In this document: piece after piece, positions 4,787-5,488 of the stretch | Layout: each line of letters opens with the position of its first letter | Position numbering within the stretch: position 1 is the stretch's first letter | DNA from: an uncultured Arthrobacter sp. | GTDB taxonomy: Bacteria; Actinomycetota; Actinomycetes; Actinomycetales; Micrococcaceae | Length of the DNA stretch: 5,488 nucleotides | Assembly (NCBI GenBank): GCA_937873245.1 | Contig: CALMVY010000066.1 | Coordinates: forward strand, 1-5,488 | Reading direction: 5' to 3' | Program-made: the position numbers and the translations under genes | Notes under the pieces: generated by a model | What the model was told of the DNA's origin: nothing | Databases searched by the model: none | The model's input: only the letters and a program-made list of their open reading frames with translations

Positions 4787-5488
4787 TCAGGCCACGGAGG
4801 AATACGCGACGACGCCGCGCTTGATGAGTTTGATCGCTTCCCCGCACAGCCGCGCGACCCGCGGGTCCAGGGACGGGATTTTTGCCAGCTGGTCCAGGAG
4901 GTCGATGACTTGTTTCACCCACCGGACAAAGTCGCCGGCGGCGAGGTCCGTGCCGCTGAGGACGTCCTGCAGGTGCCGGCCCTTGGCCCACTTGAAAATG
5001 GGCCAGACCAGTCCCAGTTCGGGTTCACCGGTCAGCGGGAGCTTGTTGGCCTCCTCGATGTCCTCCAGGGCCGACCACTCATGCACCACAATGTCGACGG
5101 CGGACTCCAGCGAGACACTCGGCATCTTGGGCCGGAGTCCGCGGTCCTCGCGTTTGGCCTGGTAGACCAGGACGCTGGCGAGGGCGGCGACCTCGGCGGC
5201 GTCGAGGTCGTTGAAGGCGCCCAGCCGCAGGGCCTGGGAAATCAGCAGGTCCTTTTCGCCGTAGATCCGGCGGAGCCGCTGCCCGTCGGGGCTGATGGTG
5301 AGCACCCCGGCGTCGGAGGTTTCCAGGTAGCCGTAGCTGGACAGGACGCCGCACACCCGGTCGAAAGTCTTGGCGATGGTGTTGGTGCGGCCCTGGATCT
5401 GGCGGACCAGCCCGTCGGTCTCCTGGCGGAGCTTCCAGTAGCGCTCCGACCAGCGCGCGTGGTCCTCACGTTCACTGCAGCCGTGGCA
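4787..5488 (-). CDS. helY: Ski2/Mtr4-like DEAD/DEAH-box RNA helicase, C-terminal part (HelY type)
   Basis: The last 233 codons of a gene whose 5' part lies beyond the window. The reading frame is open to the edge, so the internal GTG at 5356 is not the start. The fragment begins CHGCSEREDHARWSERYWKLR, matching the conserved Cys/His-containing stretch of bacterial Ski2-like helicases. It then carries the DSHCT (DOB1/SK12/HelY-like C-terminal) domain: FDRVCGVLSSYGYL, GQRLRRIYGEKDLLISQAL, DLDAAEVAALASVLVYQ and the closing WVKQVIDLLDQLAKI segment. The ATPase motifs would lie upstream. The family unwinds structured RNA with ATP and is linked to RNA processing and decay. In mycobacteria helY is next to tatC, which would be expected further upstream here. 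Family assignment is firm; the symbol follows the mycobacterial name. Confidence 0.9.
   Translation of the reverse strand, partial: CHGCSEREDHARWSERYWKLRQETDGLVRQIQGRTNTIAKTFDRVCGVLSSYGYLETSDAGVLTISPDGQRLRRIYGEKDLLISQALRLGAFNDLDAAEVAALASVLVYQAKREDRGLRPKMPSVSLESAVDIVVHEWSALEDIEEANKLPLTGEPELGLVWPIFKWAKGRHLQDVLSGTDLAAGDFVRWVKQVIDLLDQLAKIPSLDPRVARLCGEAIKLIKRGVVAYSSVA

Noticed and set aside
1..5488. CRISPR array, transposase, phage gene, toxin-antitoxin or defence system
   Set aside because: There are no spaced direct repeats, no transposase or recombinase motifs and no such protein families in any frame. The only exotic structure is the 28-bp inverted repeat.

Overview
This window is high-GC DNA with strong third-position G/C bias. 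The gene set and order point to an actinobacterium, most likely Micrococcaceae (Arthrobacter or Pseudarthrobacter type); the genus is inferred from resemblance only. The strongest phylum marker is rbpA, an actinobacterial RNA polymerase-binding protein, lying convergent with a polyprenol-phosphate-mannose synthase. The same arrangement is known from mycobacteria (rbpA Rv2050, ppm1 Rv2051c).

Layout. Positions 22-1035 (+) encode a membrane-anchored SPFH/band-7 (paraslipin-type) protein, followed by a GC-rich hairpin. The next ~295 bp form the rbpA control region: a possible housekeeping promoter, a precise GGAAC-N18-GTT match to the oxidative-stress (SigR/SigH) sigma-factor promoter, and a leader with a hairpin and a six-codon mini-ORF. 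rbpA (1331-1678, +) meets ppm1 (1842-2597, -) tail to tail. Between them are two consecutive hairpins: an almost perfect 28-bp stem and a GC-rich terminator followed by a T-run. Upstream of ppm1 is a ~440 bp stretch with two minus-strand promoter-like signals and a weakly supported 88-codon ORF. Next come a YtcJ-like metal-dependent amidohydrolase (3038-4696, -) and the 3' end of a Ski2/Mtr4-like (HelY-type) helicase cut by the window edge (4787-5488, -). The last two look co-oriented and possibly co-transcribed.

How the genes relate. RbpA stabilises the RNA polymerase holoenzyme with the primary sigma factors, and stress-responsive expression is consistent with the promoter seen. Ppm1 supplies polyprenyl-phosphate-mannose to extracytoplasmic mannosyltransferases. 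The helicase is an RNA-processing enzyme, and the amidohydrolase substrate is unknown. They appear to be conserved chromosomal neighbours rather than one pathway. I see no mobile element, CRISPR array, tRNA, rRNA or defence system. The window is mostly ordinary housekeeping sequence, and the main interest lies in its intergenic regions.
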